From positions 162,607 to 226,606 of the forward strand of contig CAWACP010000016.1 in assembly GCA_963780655.1 (NCBI GenBank): a stretch of 64,000 bases of DNA, read 5' to 3'. This stretch comes from CAWACP01 sp963780655. GTDB lineage: Bacteria > Acidobacteriota > Terriglobia > Bryobacterales > Bryobacteraceae. Shown here piece after piece: positions 30,188 through 41,053 of the stretch; positions within the stretch are counted from its first letter, which is position 1; the number at the start of each line of letters is the position of its first letter. A program made the translations under genes and the position numbers. The notes under the pieces are model-generated. The model saw nothing but the letters and a program-made list of their open reading frames with translations. It did not search any database and was not told where the DNA came from.

Positions 30188-32141
30188 AGAACCGCAGCAG
30201 CCTTCCCGATTCCTCGTAGCCGATGCGGCCCTCGCGCAGCGCCGATTCCACGTCGGCGCGGAACTGCTCCACCAGCATCCGCGAGCTGTACTGCACGTAG
30301 TCGAGCACCTCGCGCACCGTGTCGCCCGCCACCACCGTGTTCAGAATCACCTCGCCGGTATCGCTCACGCTGACGTGGACGGCGTTGGTGTCACCGAACA
30401 GGTTGTGCAGATCGCCGAGGATCTCCTGGTAAGCGCCCACCAGAAAGGCGCCGAGGATATACGGCGACCCGTTGAAGCTGTGCAGCGGAAGAGTGCGCTT
30501 GATGTCGCGCCGGTCGATGAACTGATCCACCTTGCCGTCGGAATCGCAGGAAATATCGCCCAGAGTGCCGTATCGCGCGGGCTGCTCATTCAGACGATGA
30601 ATGGGCATGATGGGGAAGAGCTGCTTCACCGCCCAACTGTCGGGCATGCTCTGGAACAGCGAGAAGTTGCAGAAATAGGTGTCCGCCAAAAGGCTGTCCA
30701 GGATCTCCAACTCCTCGGGCGTGTACTCCAGCTCCTTCGTCATTTTGTAAATCTTGCGGCAGATGGACCAATAGAGGTTCTCGGCCAGGCTGCGCTGCGC
30801 CAGTGGCAGATAGCCCAGGCTGAACAGATTGAGCGCGGAATCCAGCGCCTGCTGCGCGTCGTGAAAGCTCTCCAGAAGATTGCGCTGGGTGAGCCCGCGA
30901 AAGGTCTCCTGCAGATCGATAAGCGGCTGCTCGGCATCCTCGGGGATGTTCTCCACGTCGGCCTCCCCGAACCCGGTGACCCCGAGGACGTTGAAAACCA
31001 GCGCGCTGTGATAGGCGGCAATCGCGCGCCCGCTCTCCGTCACGATGGTCGGATGCGGCACCTCGGCCTCGTCGCAGACATTCTGCACGTGGTAGACGAC
31101 GTCGTTGGCGTACTCCTGCAGCGTGTAGTTAACGCTCGATTCGAAGTCGGTCTGTGAGCCGTCGTAGTCGATGCCCAGTCCGCCGCCCACATCCATGTAC
31201 TGCAGGCCGCAGCCGGCCCGCTTCAGTTCCACATAAATGCGCGCAGCCTCAATCACGGCGGCCTTGATGTGGCGGATGTTCGTGATTTGGCTGCCCAGGT
31301 GGAAATGCAGTAGTTCGAGGCAGTCTTCCATGCCCAGCGCCTTCAACTGCGCGAGCGCCTGCAGCGCCTCGGTCACGGTCAGGCCGAACTTGGAACGATA
31401 CCCGCCAGAGGATTTCCAGCGGCCCGCGCCGCGGCTGGCCAGCTTAACGCGCAGGCCTATCACCGGGCGCACGCCGACGCGCGCGGAGTGTTTCAGGATG
31501 AGATCGAGCTCGGTGTACTTCTCCACAACCGGAATGATCTGGCGGCCGATCTTGCGCGCCAACATCACCATTTCGATGTACTCGTCGTCCTTGAACCCGT
31601 TGCAGATGATGGGCGTGTCGTTGCCGGAGATGGCCAGCACCGCCAGCAGTTCCGGCTTCGATCCGGCCTCCAGCCCGAACCGGTACGGCTTGCCATACTT
31701 CAGGACTTCTTCCACCACCTGCCGCTGCTGATTCACCTTGATGGGATACACGCAGCAGTAATTGCCCTTGTACCCGTGCTCGGCGAAGGCGCGCTGGAAC
31801 GCTTCATGCAGCTCGGAAAGCCGGTGCTCGAGGATCTGGCCGAAACGGATCAGGATAGGCAGGGAGATGCCGCGCATCTCCAGCTTCTCCACCAGCTCCA
31901 TGAGATCGATACTGCGCTGCGGGTCCTTGCCCGGATGTACCCAGAGGTGTCCGTTCGCGCCAACGGAGAAATAGCCTTTCCCCCAACTGGCGACGTCGTA
32001 GAGTTCAGCGGCATGCGTGGTGGTCCAGCGCTCGGTCGGCTCCCACACTGCGGGTTCAGAAAGTTTCAATTTGCTTACGACCTCCGGATACCTGTCAGAC
32101 GATTCAGCTTTCAGTTTCGTTCGAAACGCTGTGAAGGGCAA
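30147..32141 (-). CDS. speA: biosynthetic arginine decarboxylase
   Basis: The 664-residue length and domain plan fit SpeA, a fold type III PLP enzyme turning arginine into agmatine for polyamine synthesis. The PLP lysine is in CCVYPIKVNQQRQVVEEVL (near residue 130). Other conserved parts are LAISGNDTPIICNGFKDDEYIEMVMLA, FGLTVTEALQAL, LLHFHLGSQITNIRHIK, YMDVGGGLGIDYDGSQTDF, VTESGRAIAAYHSALVFNV, and the C-terminal LGAFLVGAYQEILGDLHNLFGDTNAVHV. The upstream neighbour is the carbamoyltransferase, 27 bases away across a palindrome. No agmatinase (speB) is seen in this window. Confidence 0.96.
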   Translation of the reverse strand: MPFTAFRTKLKAESSDRYPEVVSKLKLSEPAVWEPTERWTTTHAAELYDVASWGKGYFSVGANGHLWVHPGKDPQRSIDLMELVEKLEMRGISLPILIRFGQILEHRLSELHEAFQRAFAEHGYKGNYCCVYPIKVNQQRQVVEEVLKYGKPYRFGLEAGSKPELLAVLAISGNDTPIICNGFKDDEYIEMVMLARKIGRQIIPVVEKYTELDLILKHSARVGVRPVIGLRVKLASRGAGRWKSSGGYRSKFGLTVTEALQALAQLKALGMEDCLELLHFHLGSQITNIRHIKAAVIEAARIYVELKRAGCGLQYMDVGGGLGIDYDGSQTDFESSVNYTLQEYANDVVYHVQNVCDEAEVPHPTIVTESGRAIAAYHSALVFNVLGVTGFGEADVENIPEDAEQPLIDLQETFRGLTQRNLLESFHDAQQALDSALNLFSLGYLPLAQRSLAENLYWSICRKIYKMTKELEYTPEELEILDSLLADTYFCNFSLFQSMPDSWAVKQLFPIMPIHRLNEQPARYGTLGDISCDSDGKVDQFIDRRDIKRTLPLHSFNGSPYILGAFLVGAYQEILGDLHNLFGDTNAVHVSVSDTGEVILNTVVAGDTVREVLDYVQYSSRMLVEQFRADVESALREGRIGYEESGRLLRFYEEGLNGYTYLEQ

Positions 32142-32150
32142 GAAGAAACT

Positions 32151-32172
32151 GCAGGCTAAAAGCCTGCTCTAC
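32151..32172. repeat. REP-like palindrome overlapping a gene end
   Basis: GCAGGCTAAAAGCCTGC followed by TCTAC. Read on the minus strand it begins GTAGAGCAGG, and its TAG is the stop codon of the carbamoyltransferase gene (32169-32171). Confidence 0.85.
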
Positions 32173-33715
32173 TTTTCCAGCAGAAAATTCCCCGCGAACA
32201 GCGCGTCGATGCCCGACGAGTAGAAGCTGCGCACCGCATCTCGCGGCGTGCACACCAGCGGATCGCCGAACAGATTGAAGCTGGTGTTATAGAGCACCGG
32301 CAGCCCCGTGGCCTTGCCGGCCGCGTGCAGCAGCCGGTGATAGAGCGGATTGTCTTCGCGCTGCACGGTGTGCACGCGAACCAGGTCACTGCCGAGGATG
32401 GCGCTCTCGAACTGCTTCCGATACTCGGGCCGCACGCGTCCCACTGTGGCCAGATAGCGCGCGTTGGGTCCGGCTTCGAAATATGTGCTCGCCAGTTCGG
32501 CCGGCACGGACGCCGCGAACTTCCGGAATGGCTCGCGGTGCTTGATAAAGATGTTCAGGTTTTCGGTGGAGTACGGATTCTGGGGAGAAGCCAGGATGCT
32601 GCGGTTGCCCAGGGCGCGGGGGCCAAACTCCATGCGGCCCTGCATCCACGCGATGATCTTCTGATCGTTGAGCTGCCGCACCGCCGTGTCGATCAGCTCT
32701 TCGGTGGTCTGCAGGTAGCGGAACCGCAGCTTGCAGTTTTCCAGCACCTGCTTGATCTGTTCCTGCGTGTAGCCGGGACCGAGGCAGAGATCGTCCAGCG
32801 GCACGCGCGTCGTATTGCCGAGCACCGAGTGCCAGGCGTACAGAGCCGCTCCCAGCGCCGTCCCGGAGTTGCCCGCCGCCGCCTGCGCGAATACATTGCG
32901 GTCTCGCTCGAGCGAAGCGATCAGCAGGGCATTGAAGAACAGGCCGCCGGCGACGCACAGGTTCTCACCCGGCCCGGCGAACCGGACCACGGCCTTCTCC
33001 GAGGCTGCCTGCACCGCGTGCGCGATGTCCGCCTTCACCTTGTCCGGCACGGGACAATGCTCGCCGAGTCCGAGGCGCGCATAGAATTTCGCGCTGAAGC
33101 CGCCGCTGCCCGCGCGGTTGGCATCGAAGAATGTCGGGTCGAGCCGGGCGCCCTCGCCGATCATCTCCTGGAATAAGTCGTCGAAGCGCCCCGAGCCGGC
33201 GGTGGAGAGCCACTGCACTTTGTGCTCGTCGGCCCCCGGCCTGAACCCGAGCAGCTCGGTGACCCGGCTGTAAAGATCGCCGATGGAATCCGGGTAGTAC
33301 AGCTCCGCTTCGAGCTGAAGCTGGTTGCCCTCGCCGCGATAGCGAGCGCCGCAGCGGAAGTCCCCGGTGCGATCGAGCGTCACTACCGTAGCGGATTCGA
33401 ACCCCGAAACGTAATAGGCCGACGCAGCATGCGCCGTCTGGTGTTCCACCACGATGAGCCTGGCGTTCGGAAACAGCGCGCGCAATTGCGCGTGAATCTG
33501 CGGACCGGCGGCAACCGGTCTGGCCAGTGCGACGTAATCGACTCCGGCGGGTTCCGCCGAGCCCAGCCGCAGGCACTCCGCGATGGCGGCCGACGGCAGC
33601 GACCCGGGCATCGCATGCCGCGATATTTTGTTTTCCTCGATGGCGGCGGCAATTCGCCCGTCCTGCAGCAGTGCGCATGCGGCGTCCCTGGAGATGCCGC
33701 CAAGTCCGAGAATCG

Positions 33716-33719
<4 letters not shown>
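32169..33719 (-). CDS. carbamoyltransferase (NodU/CmcH family)
   Basis: The 516-residue protein has the two parts of the NodU/CmcH family. The N-terminal ASKHA-like domain shows ILGLGGISRDAACALLQDGRIAAAIEENKISR, IVVEHQTAHAASAYY with the metal-binding HxxxH, and VVTLDRTGDF. The C-terminal YrdC-like part shows KIIAWMQGRMEFGPRALGNRSILASPQNP, FRKFAASVP, and GLPVLYNTSFNLFGDPLVCTPRDA. These enzymes move carbamoyl from carbamoyl phosphate to hydroxyl groups of sugars or antibiotics. Here it is between glnS and speA with a 4-base overlap to glnS (ATGA), and no glycosyltransferase or biosynthetic cluster is adjacent, so the acceptor is unknown. Confidence 0.93.
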
Positions 33720-35443
<1,724 letters not shown>

Positions 35444-35458
35444 ATTCTCTTTCCTGAT

Positions 35459-35517
35459 GCAGGCCGAAGGCCTGCTCTACTGGGCCACGTCGCAGTAGAG
35501 CAGGCGTTTTCGCCTGC
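35459..35517. repeat. pair of REP-like palindromes between gltX and glnS
   Basis: GCAGGCCGAAGGCCTGC (35459-35475) with TCTACTGGGCC, then GTAGAGCAGGCGTTTTCGCCTGC ending at 35517. The two outer edges point away from each other as in the other pairs, one TTCG-type and one GAAAAC-type unit. Confidence 0.88.
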
Positions 35518-35552
35518 AGAAAGCAATGCGGCGCGATGCTATCACAAGCTTC

Positions 35553-36998
35553 TCACGGTCGTGGCTCGGGACGGAGCATGGCAATTGCCTGGTCGATTCG
35601 TTTCAGGCACGTGTCGCGGCCCAGCACCGCGAGCGTCTCGAATAATGGCGGCGCGTTCTTCCGGCCGCAGACGGCGACGCGGACAGGCTGGAACATTTGC
35701 CCTGCCTTGATGTTCATCTGTTGCGCGGCGCCGCGCAAGGCCGCCTCGAGCGCGTCGTGCGTAAACTCGGCGCCCGCCAACGTCTCGCGCGCCTCTTCGA
35801 GTACCGCGAGGGCCATGGAGGCGTCGCCCTTCTGCGGGATCAGCTCCGCCGGATCGTAAGGCGCCAGGTCTTCCACGAAAAAGAAATCGGCCACGAGAAT
35901 CACGTCGCGCAGCAGCTTGATGCGCTCCTGCACCAGCGGCGTGATGGCCAGCATCTTTTCGGGCGTGACATCGAAGCCGGCCGCCCGCACGATCGGAAGC
36001 AGTTGGGCCGACAACTCGGCCACCGGCATGGCGCGGAGATGCTCCGCGTTCAGCCAGACGGCCTTCGGATCGAAGGGGTCCTCGTCGGTGAAGTTCACGA
36101 CGGCATTGCTGCGGTTGATGCCCTCGAATGAGAACGCGGCGGTCAGCTCCTCGCGCGTCATGCGCTCGCGGTCGTCCTTGGGCGACCAGCCGAGCAGGCA
36201 CAGAAAGTTCACGAAGGAGTGCGGCAGAAAGCCGGCATCGCGGTACGTAGTGACGCTTACCACCGGACCGTGCTTTCGCTTCGACAACTTCGAGCCGTCG
36301 GGCGCGATGAGCAGCGGCAGGTGCGCGAACTCTGGCGGCGCCGCGCCGAGCGCCTCGAAGATGAGCAGGTGCTTGAAGGTGTTGGTGAGGTGATCCTGGC
36401 CGCGGATGATGTGGCTGATCTTCAGATCGGCATCGTCGGCGCAGGAGGCCATATGATACGTCGGCATGCCGTTGCTGCGCAGCAGGGCGAAATCCTCGAT
36501 ATCGTCGCAGGCCTTCGACTGCGGCCCATACACCGCGTCGGTGAACTCCATCGTGCGGCCCTGCCCCCTCGGCACGCGGAAGCGCAGCACGAAGTGCTCG
36601 CCCGATTCGGCAAGGCGGTCGCTCTCGTCGGAGTCCATGTCGCGCATGCCGGCATTGCAAAGCCAGGCCTCGGTTCGGAGCTCTGACTCGAGCGCCGAGG
36701 CGGGCGTGAAATCGCGGTAAGCCAGGCCCTTGTCGAAGATCGCCTCGGCGGCCTGCCGGTGCAGGTCGAGCCGCTCCGACTGGTGGTACAGCTCGTCCCA
36801 GCAGAGATCCAGCCACTTCAGCCCGTCAAAGATGGAATCGAGCGAGGCCTGGGTATTGCGCTCGACGTCAGTGTCGTCGATGCGCAGCACCATCGTGCCG
36901 GCGTTATGGCGCGCGTAGAGCCAGTTGAAAATGAACGTACGCGCACTGCCGATGTGGAGAAACCCCGTTGGCGACGGGGCGAAGCGGACACGAACCAT
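35553..36998 (-). CDS. gltX: glutamyl-tRNA synthetase
   Basis: The 481-residue protein starts MVRVRFAPSPTGFLHIGSARTFIFNWLYAR, with the class I HIGH-equivalent HIGS. It has LRIDDTDVERN, the tRNA-binding core (MPTYHMASCADDADLKISHIIRGQDHLTNT), and the KMSKS-equivalent SKLSKRKHGPV, followed by the helical anticodon-binding part (AVLEEARETLAGAEFTHDALEAALRGAA). It charges tRNA-Glu. The length fits the bacterial family. It has an independent position upstream of glnS with a palindrome pair between them. Confidence 0.97.
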   Translation of the reverse strand: MVRVRFAPSPTGFLHIGSARTFIFNWLYARHNAGTMVLRIDDTDVERNTQASLDSIFDGLKWLDLCWDELYHQSERLDLHRQAAEAIFDKGLAYRDFTPASALESELRTEAWLCNAGMRDMDSDESDRLAESGEHFVLRFRVPRGQGRTMEFTDAVYGPQSKACDDIEDFALLRSNGMPTYHMASCADDADLKISHIIRGQDHLTNTFKHLLIFEALGAAPPEFAHLPLLIAPDGSKLSKRKHGPVVSVTTYRDAGFLPHSFVNFLCLLGWSPKDDRERMTREELTAAFSFEGINRSNAVVNFTDEDPFDPKAVWLNAEHLRAMPVAELSAQLLPIVRAAGFDVTPEKMLAITPLVQERIKLLRDVILVADFFFVEDLAPYDPAELIPQKGDASMALAVLEEARETLAGAEFTHDALEAALRGAAQQMNIKAGQMFQPVRVAVCGRKNAPPLFETLAVLGRDTCLKRIDQAIAMLRPEPRP

Positions 36999-37071
36999 TA
37001 AGTTTCAGGATAGCAATGGGGCGCCGCACGCCGCCCGCTCCGGCCGGGTGCGTGAGCAACGCCCCGCCGCT

Positions 37072-38154
37072 TTACGTGCAGGGAACCGAAGGCGTCGTGA
37101 ACTTGCCGTTGCTCGAGAACTTTCCTCCTGCTCCATAGGAGGGCATTCCATTCGGATTGAAGAACCAACTGAAGAAGGCCAGCTGCTGGGGGTGATAGAC
37201 ATGACCGTCCAGCGTGAGGGGCTCGGCGATTTTGTTCAACGGGTCTCCTACTTCAAGTCTCGCCGAGCAATTTGCGACTTCGCCGATATGCCCCCAGGGC
37301 GGCGTCGGGTTGTTGAGCAGGGGATCATTCATCCACTCGCCGATTTCGTGGGAGGCAGCCTCAATATCGGTGTTATCTTCGCTGGTATGTTTGAACTGCG
37401 CCCACGCCCAGGTTTGCGCCGGGCTACCGGTCGCGAAATGCTCACCCCCCAGGTAGCCGGACTGCGCAGTCGGCGTGAAGTTTGAGGCGGCTGAGACGTT
37501 CTTTGTGAGGAAAAGAACAAACTTCGTCGTCGAAATTACGCCGGCGCGCTGCAGGATTGGAATAGCGTTGGTCTTGATGAGCGAGTTGAAAAAAGTCTTG
37601 GCCACGACACCCGTTTCACACGTGGTTCCGCTGACGGTGTGGACAACCCCTTCCGAAGGGGGCACAGGCGGAAGAATCAATGGGGAAGCAAACGACCACT
37701 TAAGAGGGTTGAAATAAGCCGTGCGGTTGGGGCTGCCGGGCGCCGGCACATCCCAGAACTCTGCCCGCATGAAACCGTCGATGTACTGGACCTTTCCGAC
37801 GCTCACGCCGTTAAAGGTCAGATCACTGGCGACCACGAGCGGCGAATGACGGAAGAGATATTCGGCGGAGTCGCTGTCTCCACAACTGCTGTCCGCGTTC
37901 AGCGGATCGAATGTCACTATGGTTCCGTCCGGTTTAAAGATCTGAATGATGAGCGGCACCAAAACCGCGTCGATTGTTACGGGACTGGGGTTCACCAGGA
38001 AGGGGTTGCCCCCCACGAGAACCCCTGAATACGTCCCCTTGGACGTTTTGATCGTGTAATGGGTCATCGGAACACTTTGTGCGAAGCTCCGGGTGGCAGT
38101 GCTCAGGGCCGCGAACGCGGCGATGGTCGCGAATCGAACGATCTGTTTGGTCAC
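37072..38154 (-). CDS. secreted protein with HEIGEW motif (possible metalloprotease)
   Basis: I start at the GTG at 38154 because GGAAGGAG lies just upstream; an ATG ten codons earlier (38184) has no such site. The 360-residue product has a signal peptide (VTKQIVRFATIAAFAALSTATRSFAQ). It contains SHEIGEWMNDPL near residue 265, a zinc-protease-like HExxE/W motif followed by NDP, and two cysteines in CSARLE and the final PSVPC. Otherwise it is beta-rich and Gly/Pro-rich with no named domain that I recognise. It stands alone between gltX and the TauE permease. A catalytic role is possible but not proven. Confidence 0.65.
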   Translation of the reverse strand: MTKQIVRFATIAAFAALSTATRSFAQSVPMTHYTIKTSKGTYSGVLVGGNPFLVNPSPVTIDAVLVPLIIQIFKPDGTIVTFDPLNADSSCGDSDSAEYLFRHSPLVVASDLTFNGVSVGKVQYIDGFMRAEFWDVPAPGSPNRTAYFNPLKWSFASPLILPPVPPSEGVVHTVSGTTCETGVVAKTFFNSLIKTNAIPILQRAGVISTTKFVLFLTKNVSAASNFTPTAQSGYLGGEHFATGSPAQTWAWAQFKHTSEDNTDIEAASHEIGEWMNDPLLNNPTPPWGHIGEVANCSARLEVGDPLNKIAEPLTLDGHVYHPQQLAFFSWFFNPNGMPSYGAGGKFSSNGKFTTPSVPCT

Positions 38155-38254
38155 TTGTTGAATCTCCTTCCACAGCTTTCTCATGCCTTCACTGAATGAG
38201 GGCGGAAAACGCGTGCGAAAACTGTAACTGTCGAGGAGATGTTTTTGATTGCCT

Positions 38255-39019
38255 TCAGAACATCCGGTATCCGGTGATCAGCAGCAGGAGCGCCAGACCG
38301 GCCCGCAACGGCCGGGCGGGTATGAACACGGCGATGCGGCTGCCAATCAAAACTCCCGGGATGGAACCGGCCAGCAGAAGCGGCACCAGTTTCCACTCCA
38401 CCCCGCCGGAAGTGGCGTGGACGAATCCGGTGGCGCTCACCAGCAACGCCGCGTGGAACACGTCGGTTCCCACCACCCTGGCAGTCTTCGACGGATACAG
38501 CAGCATGAGGAACGGCGCCAGAAGCGATCCGCTGCCCACCGAAGTGGCGCCCACGCAGAAGCCCACGAACGCTCCCCAGATCACGGTTCCGCGGTCGCGG
38601 AGGAATTTCATCCTCTCGCTGGAAATGGTCGCTTCGGGGAACCGCGAGAGCAGCCGCACCAGCAGAATAATGGCTACCATCACCAGCAGCACGCCGATGG
38701 ACTTCTGCACGTAACGCTCGGCGTTATGGGTGATGCGGGGCAGAAGAATCACCAGCCCTGCGCCGAGCAGGCCTCCGGGGATGCTTCCGGTTGCCAGTTT
38801 CCGCACCACCGGTAGGTCCACGGTACCCTGGCGAAAGTGCACCCACCCGCCGATGATCTTGGTGATGGCGCCGTACACCAGATCGGTTCCCACCGCGGTC
38901 ACAGGTCTGACGCCCACAACCAGGATCAGAAACGGCGCCATGAGCGCGGCCCCGCCCATACTGGTGAGCCCGATCAGCAGACCCACGCAGAAGCTCATCA
39001 GGATGAGGGGGAAATTCAT
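38255..39019 (-). CDS. TauE/SafE-family membrane permease
   Basis: The start is the ATG at 39019, where the first hydrophobic helix begins; the upstream open frame is antisense to the next gene. The 254-residue protein has about eight membrane helices and the family repeats GLTSMGGAALMAPFLILVVGVRPVTAVGTDLVYGAITKIIGGWVH and GATSVGSGSLLAPFLMLLYPSKTARVVGTDVFHAALLVSATGFVH. The family exports sulfite, sulfoacetate or related anions. It is divergent from a cysQ-type phosphatase, which is consistent with sulfur metabolism, but the substrate is not defined. Confidence 0.9.
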   Translation of the reverse strand: MNFPLILMSFCVGLLIGLTSMGGAALMAPFLILVVGVRPVTAVGTDLVYGAITKIIGGWVHFRQGTVDLPVVRKLATGSIPGGLLGAGLVILLPRITHNAERYVQKSIGVLLVMVAIILLVRLLSRFPEATISSERMKFLRDRGTVIWGAFVGFCVGATSVGSGSLLAPFLMLLYPSKTARVVGTDVFHAALLVSATGFVHATSGGVEWKLVPLLLAGSIPGVLIGSRIAVFIPARPLRAGLALLLLITGYRMF

Positions 39020-39109
39020 GCGGGCGTGCGCTCGATCGGGGCGTTCCGTGGCGACTGGATCATTTGTCTGACGTTCGTGATAATAACACTTGACCATTGA
39101 AAGGCGGAG

Positions 39110-39898
39110 ATGAGCGTACATTCGGATGTGGACCGCATCATGCACGCCCTGGAGGCCGCCTCCGGCGTCCTGGCGCGCTTCAAATCGGGAGAGGTTGCGT
39201 TCTCCGAGAAGGGCAGTGCTGGCCCGGTCACCGAGGCGGATCGGCTGGTGGATGCGACCCTTCGCGGCATCCTGCAGGCAGACGGCGGCGGGTGGCTTTC
39301 CGAGGAATCCGTGGACGATCCCGATCGGCTGCGGGAGAAACGAGTGTGGGTAGTCGACCCGATCGACGGCACGCGTGAATTCGTCGAGGGCATTCTGGAA
39401 TGGTGCGTTTCCATTGGCCTGGTGGAGAACGGGAATCCGATCGCCGGCGGAATCTGCAATCCGGCAACGGGCGAGGTCTTCGTCGGGTCGCTCGCGAGCG
39501 GGCTCTTTTATAACGGGGCTCCGGCGCACTGTACAGCGAGGTCGGAGCTACGCGGCGCCGCGGTGCTGGCGAGCCGGACGGAGGTGAAGCGCGGACAGTG
39601 GGAACAATTCCGCGATGCTCCGTTCAGCGTGCAGCCGATGGGATCGGTGGCCTACAAACTCGCCCGAGTTGCGGCGGGGCTGGCCGATGCCACCTGGACG
39701 CTCATCAACAAGAGCGAATGGGATGTCGCCGGCGGCGTGGCTCTGGTTCGTTCGGCCGGGGGATTCGCCGAGTCCATTGACGGTACGGAGCTGGTGTTCA
39801 ACAGCGCGCGTCCGAAGATTTCCGGCCTCATTGCGGCAGGTACTTCGCTGCAGCCTCAGATTGAGGAGTATCTGGCGCCTTTCCTCAACCGCGGGTAG
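39110..39898 (+). CDS. cysQ: 3'(2'),5'-bisphosphate nucleotidase / inositol-phosphatase family (CysQ-like)
   Basis: The 262-residue protein has the lithium-sensitive phosphatase signatures: the metal-binding E in LSEESVDDP, motif A WVVDPIDGTREFVEG and motif B EWDVAGGVALVRSAGG. The REFVEG following the motif is nearer to CysQ/3'-phosphoadenosine phosphatase than to inositol monophosphatase (which has GTxNFxH). It would recycle 3'-phosphoadenosine 5'-phosphate from sulfate assimilation. It is divergent from the TauE permease by 90 bases. Confidence 0.9.
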   Translation: MSVHSDVDRIMHALEAASGVLARFKSGEVAFSEKGSAGPVTEADRLVDATLRGILQADGGGWLSEESVDDPDRLREKRVWVVDPIDGTREFVEGILEWCVSIGLVENGNPIAGGICNPATGEVFVGSLASGLFYNGAPAHCTARSELRGAAVLASRTEVKRGQWEQFRDAPFSVQPMGSVAYKLARVAAGLADATWTLINKSEWDVAGGVALVRSAGGFAESIDGTELVFNSARPKISGLIAAGTSLQPQIEEYLAPFLNRG

Positions 39899-39906
39899 CC
39901 CCGACC

Positions 39907-40256
39907 TCAGCCCGCGGTCTGGGTCGTAACCAGCCGCTTCGACCAGCTCGCCGCGATTTCCTCAAAGATGATATCGAGAGAGCGCGTGATGTCCCATGCG
40001 GGATAGTGCGCCTTCATTTTCGAGAGGTCGCTGTAATAGCAGATGTGATCTCCCGCGCGGTTCTGGTCGACGTATGATCACCGCTGCGGCTTGCGGGTCA
40101 GGCTTTCGACGGTTTTGAGTGCTTCCAGAATGGAACAGGAGTTGTTCTTTCCGCCACGCTGAAACCCAGCAGCGAGAAATATTCCGCCACCTCCGAACCG
40201 GTCAGCCCGCACGAACCCGTCACGATAACTTTCGGGCTCATTCGAGCTATCTTCAT
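39907..40256 (-). pseudogene. internally deleted NAD-dependent sugar epimerase (CDP-paratose 2-epimerase type)
   Basis: The beginning reads MKIARMSPKVIVTGSCGLTGSEVAEYFSLLGFSV, the Rossmann start of an extended SDR epimerase (GxxGxxG-like). After a shift the sequence jumps to GKNNSCSILEALKTVESLTRKPQR, a stop (TGA where Trp is usual), and SYVDQNRAGDHICYYSDLSKMKAHYPAWDITRSLDIIFEEIAASW, the C-terminal end of the same family. Some 200 central residues, including the YxxxK active site, are missing. It is a non-functional remnant. Confidence 0.85.
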
Positions 40257-40324
40257 GCACTTGCTCCGGGCGCCTGTACAATACAGAAACGTCTTCAGAT
40301 AAGGGAATCTCGCGTCGTACGCTG

Positions 40325-41023
40325 ATGGCATCGGCCGCGGGCCTGCCGCTTGCCGGAGCGCTGAATGGGCCCGCGCCGCGCCGCATCGTTGTTGCGGGCG
40401 GCCATCCCGGCGATCCGGAATACGGATGTGGCGGAACGGTGGCGCGCTATGCCGACCTCGGCCACAAGGTCACGCTGCTGTATCTCAATCGCGGAGAGAA
40501 GGGCTGCGCGGGAACCGCTGCGGGCGAGTGCGGCGCGCTGCGAACCGCGGAGGCGCGCAGGGCCTGCGGGATCCTGAACTCTCGCGCGGTCTTCGCCGGC
40601 CAGATTGACGGCGAGGCCATGGTGGACGGCGCCCACTACGACGCGTTCAGGCTCATTCTGGAAGCGGAGCAGCCGGACATCGTCTTCACTCACTGGCCCA
40701 TTGACGGGCATCGCGATCATCGCGCCATGTCCACGCTGGTCTACGATGCCTGGCGGCGGATGGAGCGTAAGTTTGCGCTCTTTTATTACGAGGTTTCCAC
40801 CGGAGAAGATACCGTGATGTTCCCTCCGATGGAGTATGTGGATGTCACGGCCGTCGAATCGCGCAAGCGCTCAGCGTGCTATGCGCACGCGTCACAGACG
40901 CCCGACCGTTACTACGCGCTGCAATCGGAAGTGATGCGCTTCCGAGGCATCGAGAGCGGCTGCAAGCTGGCCGAGGCCTTCGTCCGGCACGTCGGCAACA
41001 CGTCCTCGCTGCTGCAGCAGTAG
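40325..41023 (+). CDS. PIG-L family deacetylase (LmbE-like), possibly Tat-exported
   Basis: The 232-residue protein carries the zinc site of PIG-L deacetylases: GGHPGDPEYGCGGTVA (AHPDDE equivalent with H, D, E) and HWPIDGHRDHRAMS (HPDHxxxH equivalent). These enzymes remove N-acetyl groups from sugars or related compounds. In the frame just before the ATG the codons read SRRTLM, continuing ASAAGLPLAGALN, which looks like a twin-arginine signal; yet no ATG, GTG or TTG precedes it before a stop. Either a rare start codon is used or the signal has been lost. The stop TAG belongs to a degenerate palindrome (41021-41042). Confidence 0.88.
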   Translation: MASAAGLPLAGALNGPAPRRIVVAGGHPGDPEYGCGGTVARYADLGHKVTLLYLNRGEKGCAGTAAGECGALRTAEARRACGILNSRAVFAGQIDGEAMVDGAHYDAFRLILEAEQPDIVFTHWPIDGHRDHRAMSTLVYDAWRRMERKFALFYYEVSTGEDTVMFPPMEYVDVTAVESRKRSACYAHASQTPDRYYALQSEVMRFRGIESGCKLAEAFVRHVGNTSSLLQQ

Positions 41024-41042
41024 AGTAAGCTTCAGCCTGCGC
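41021..41042. repeat. degenerate REP-like unit at a gene end
   Basis: TAGAGTAAGCTTCAGCCTGCGC resembles the unit TAGAGCAGGCTTTCAGCCTGC with a few changes. Its first three bases are the stop codon of the PIG-L deacetylase gene. Confidence 0.6.
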
Positions 41043-41053
41043 ATTTACAATCC

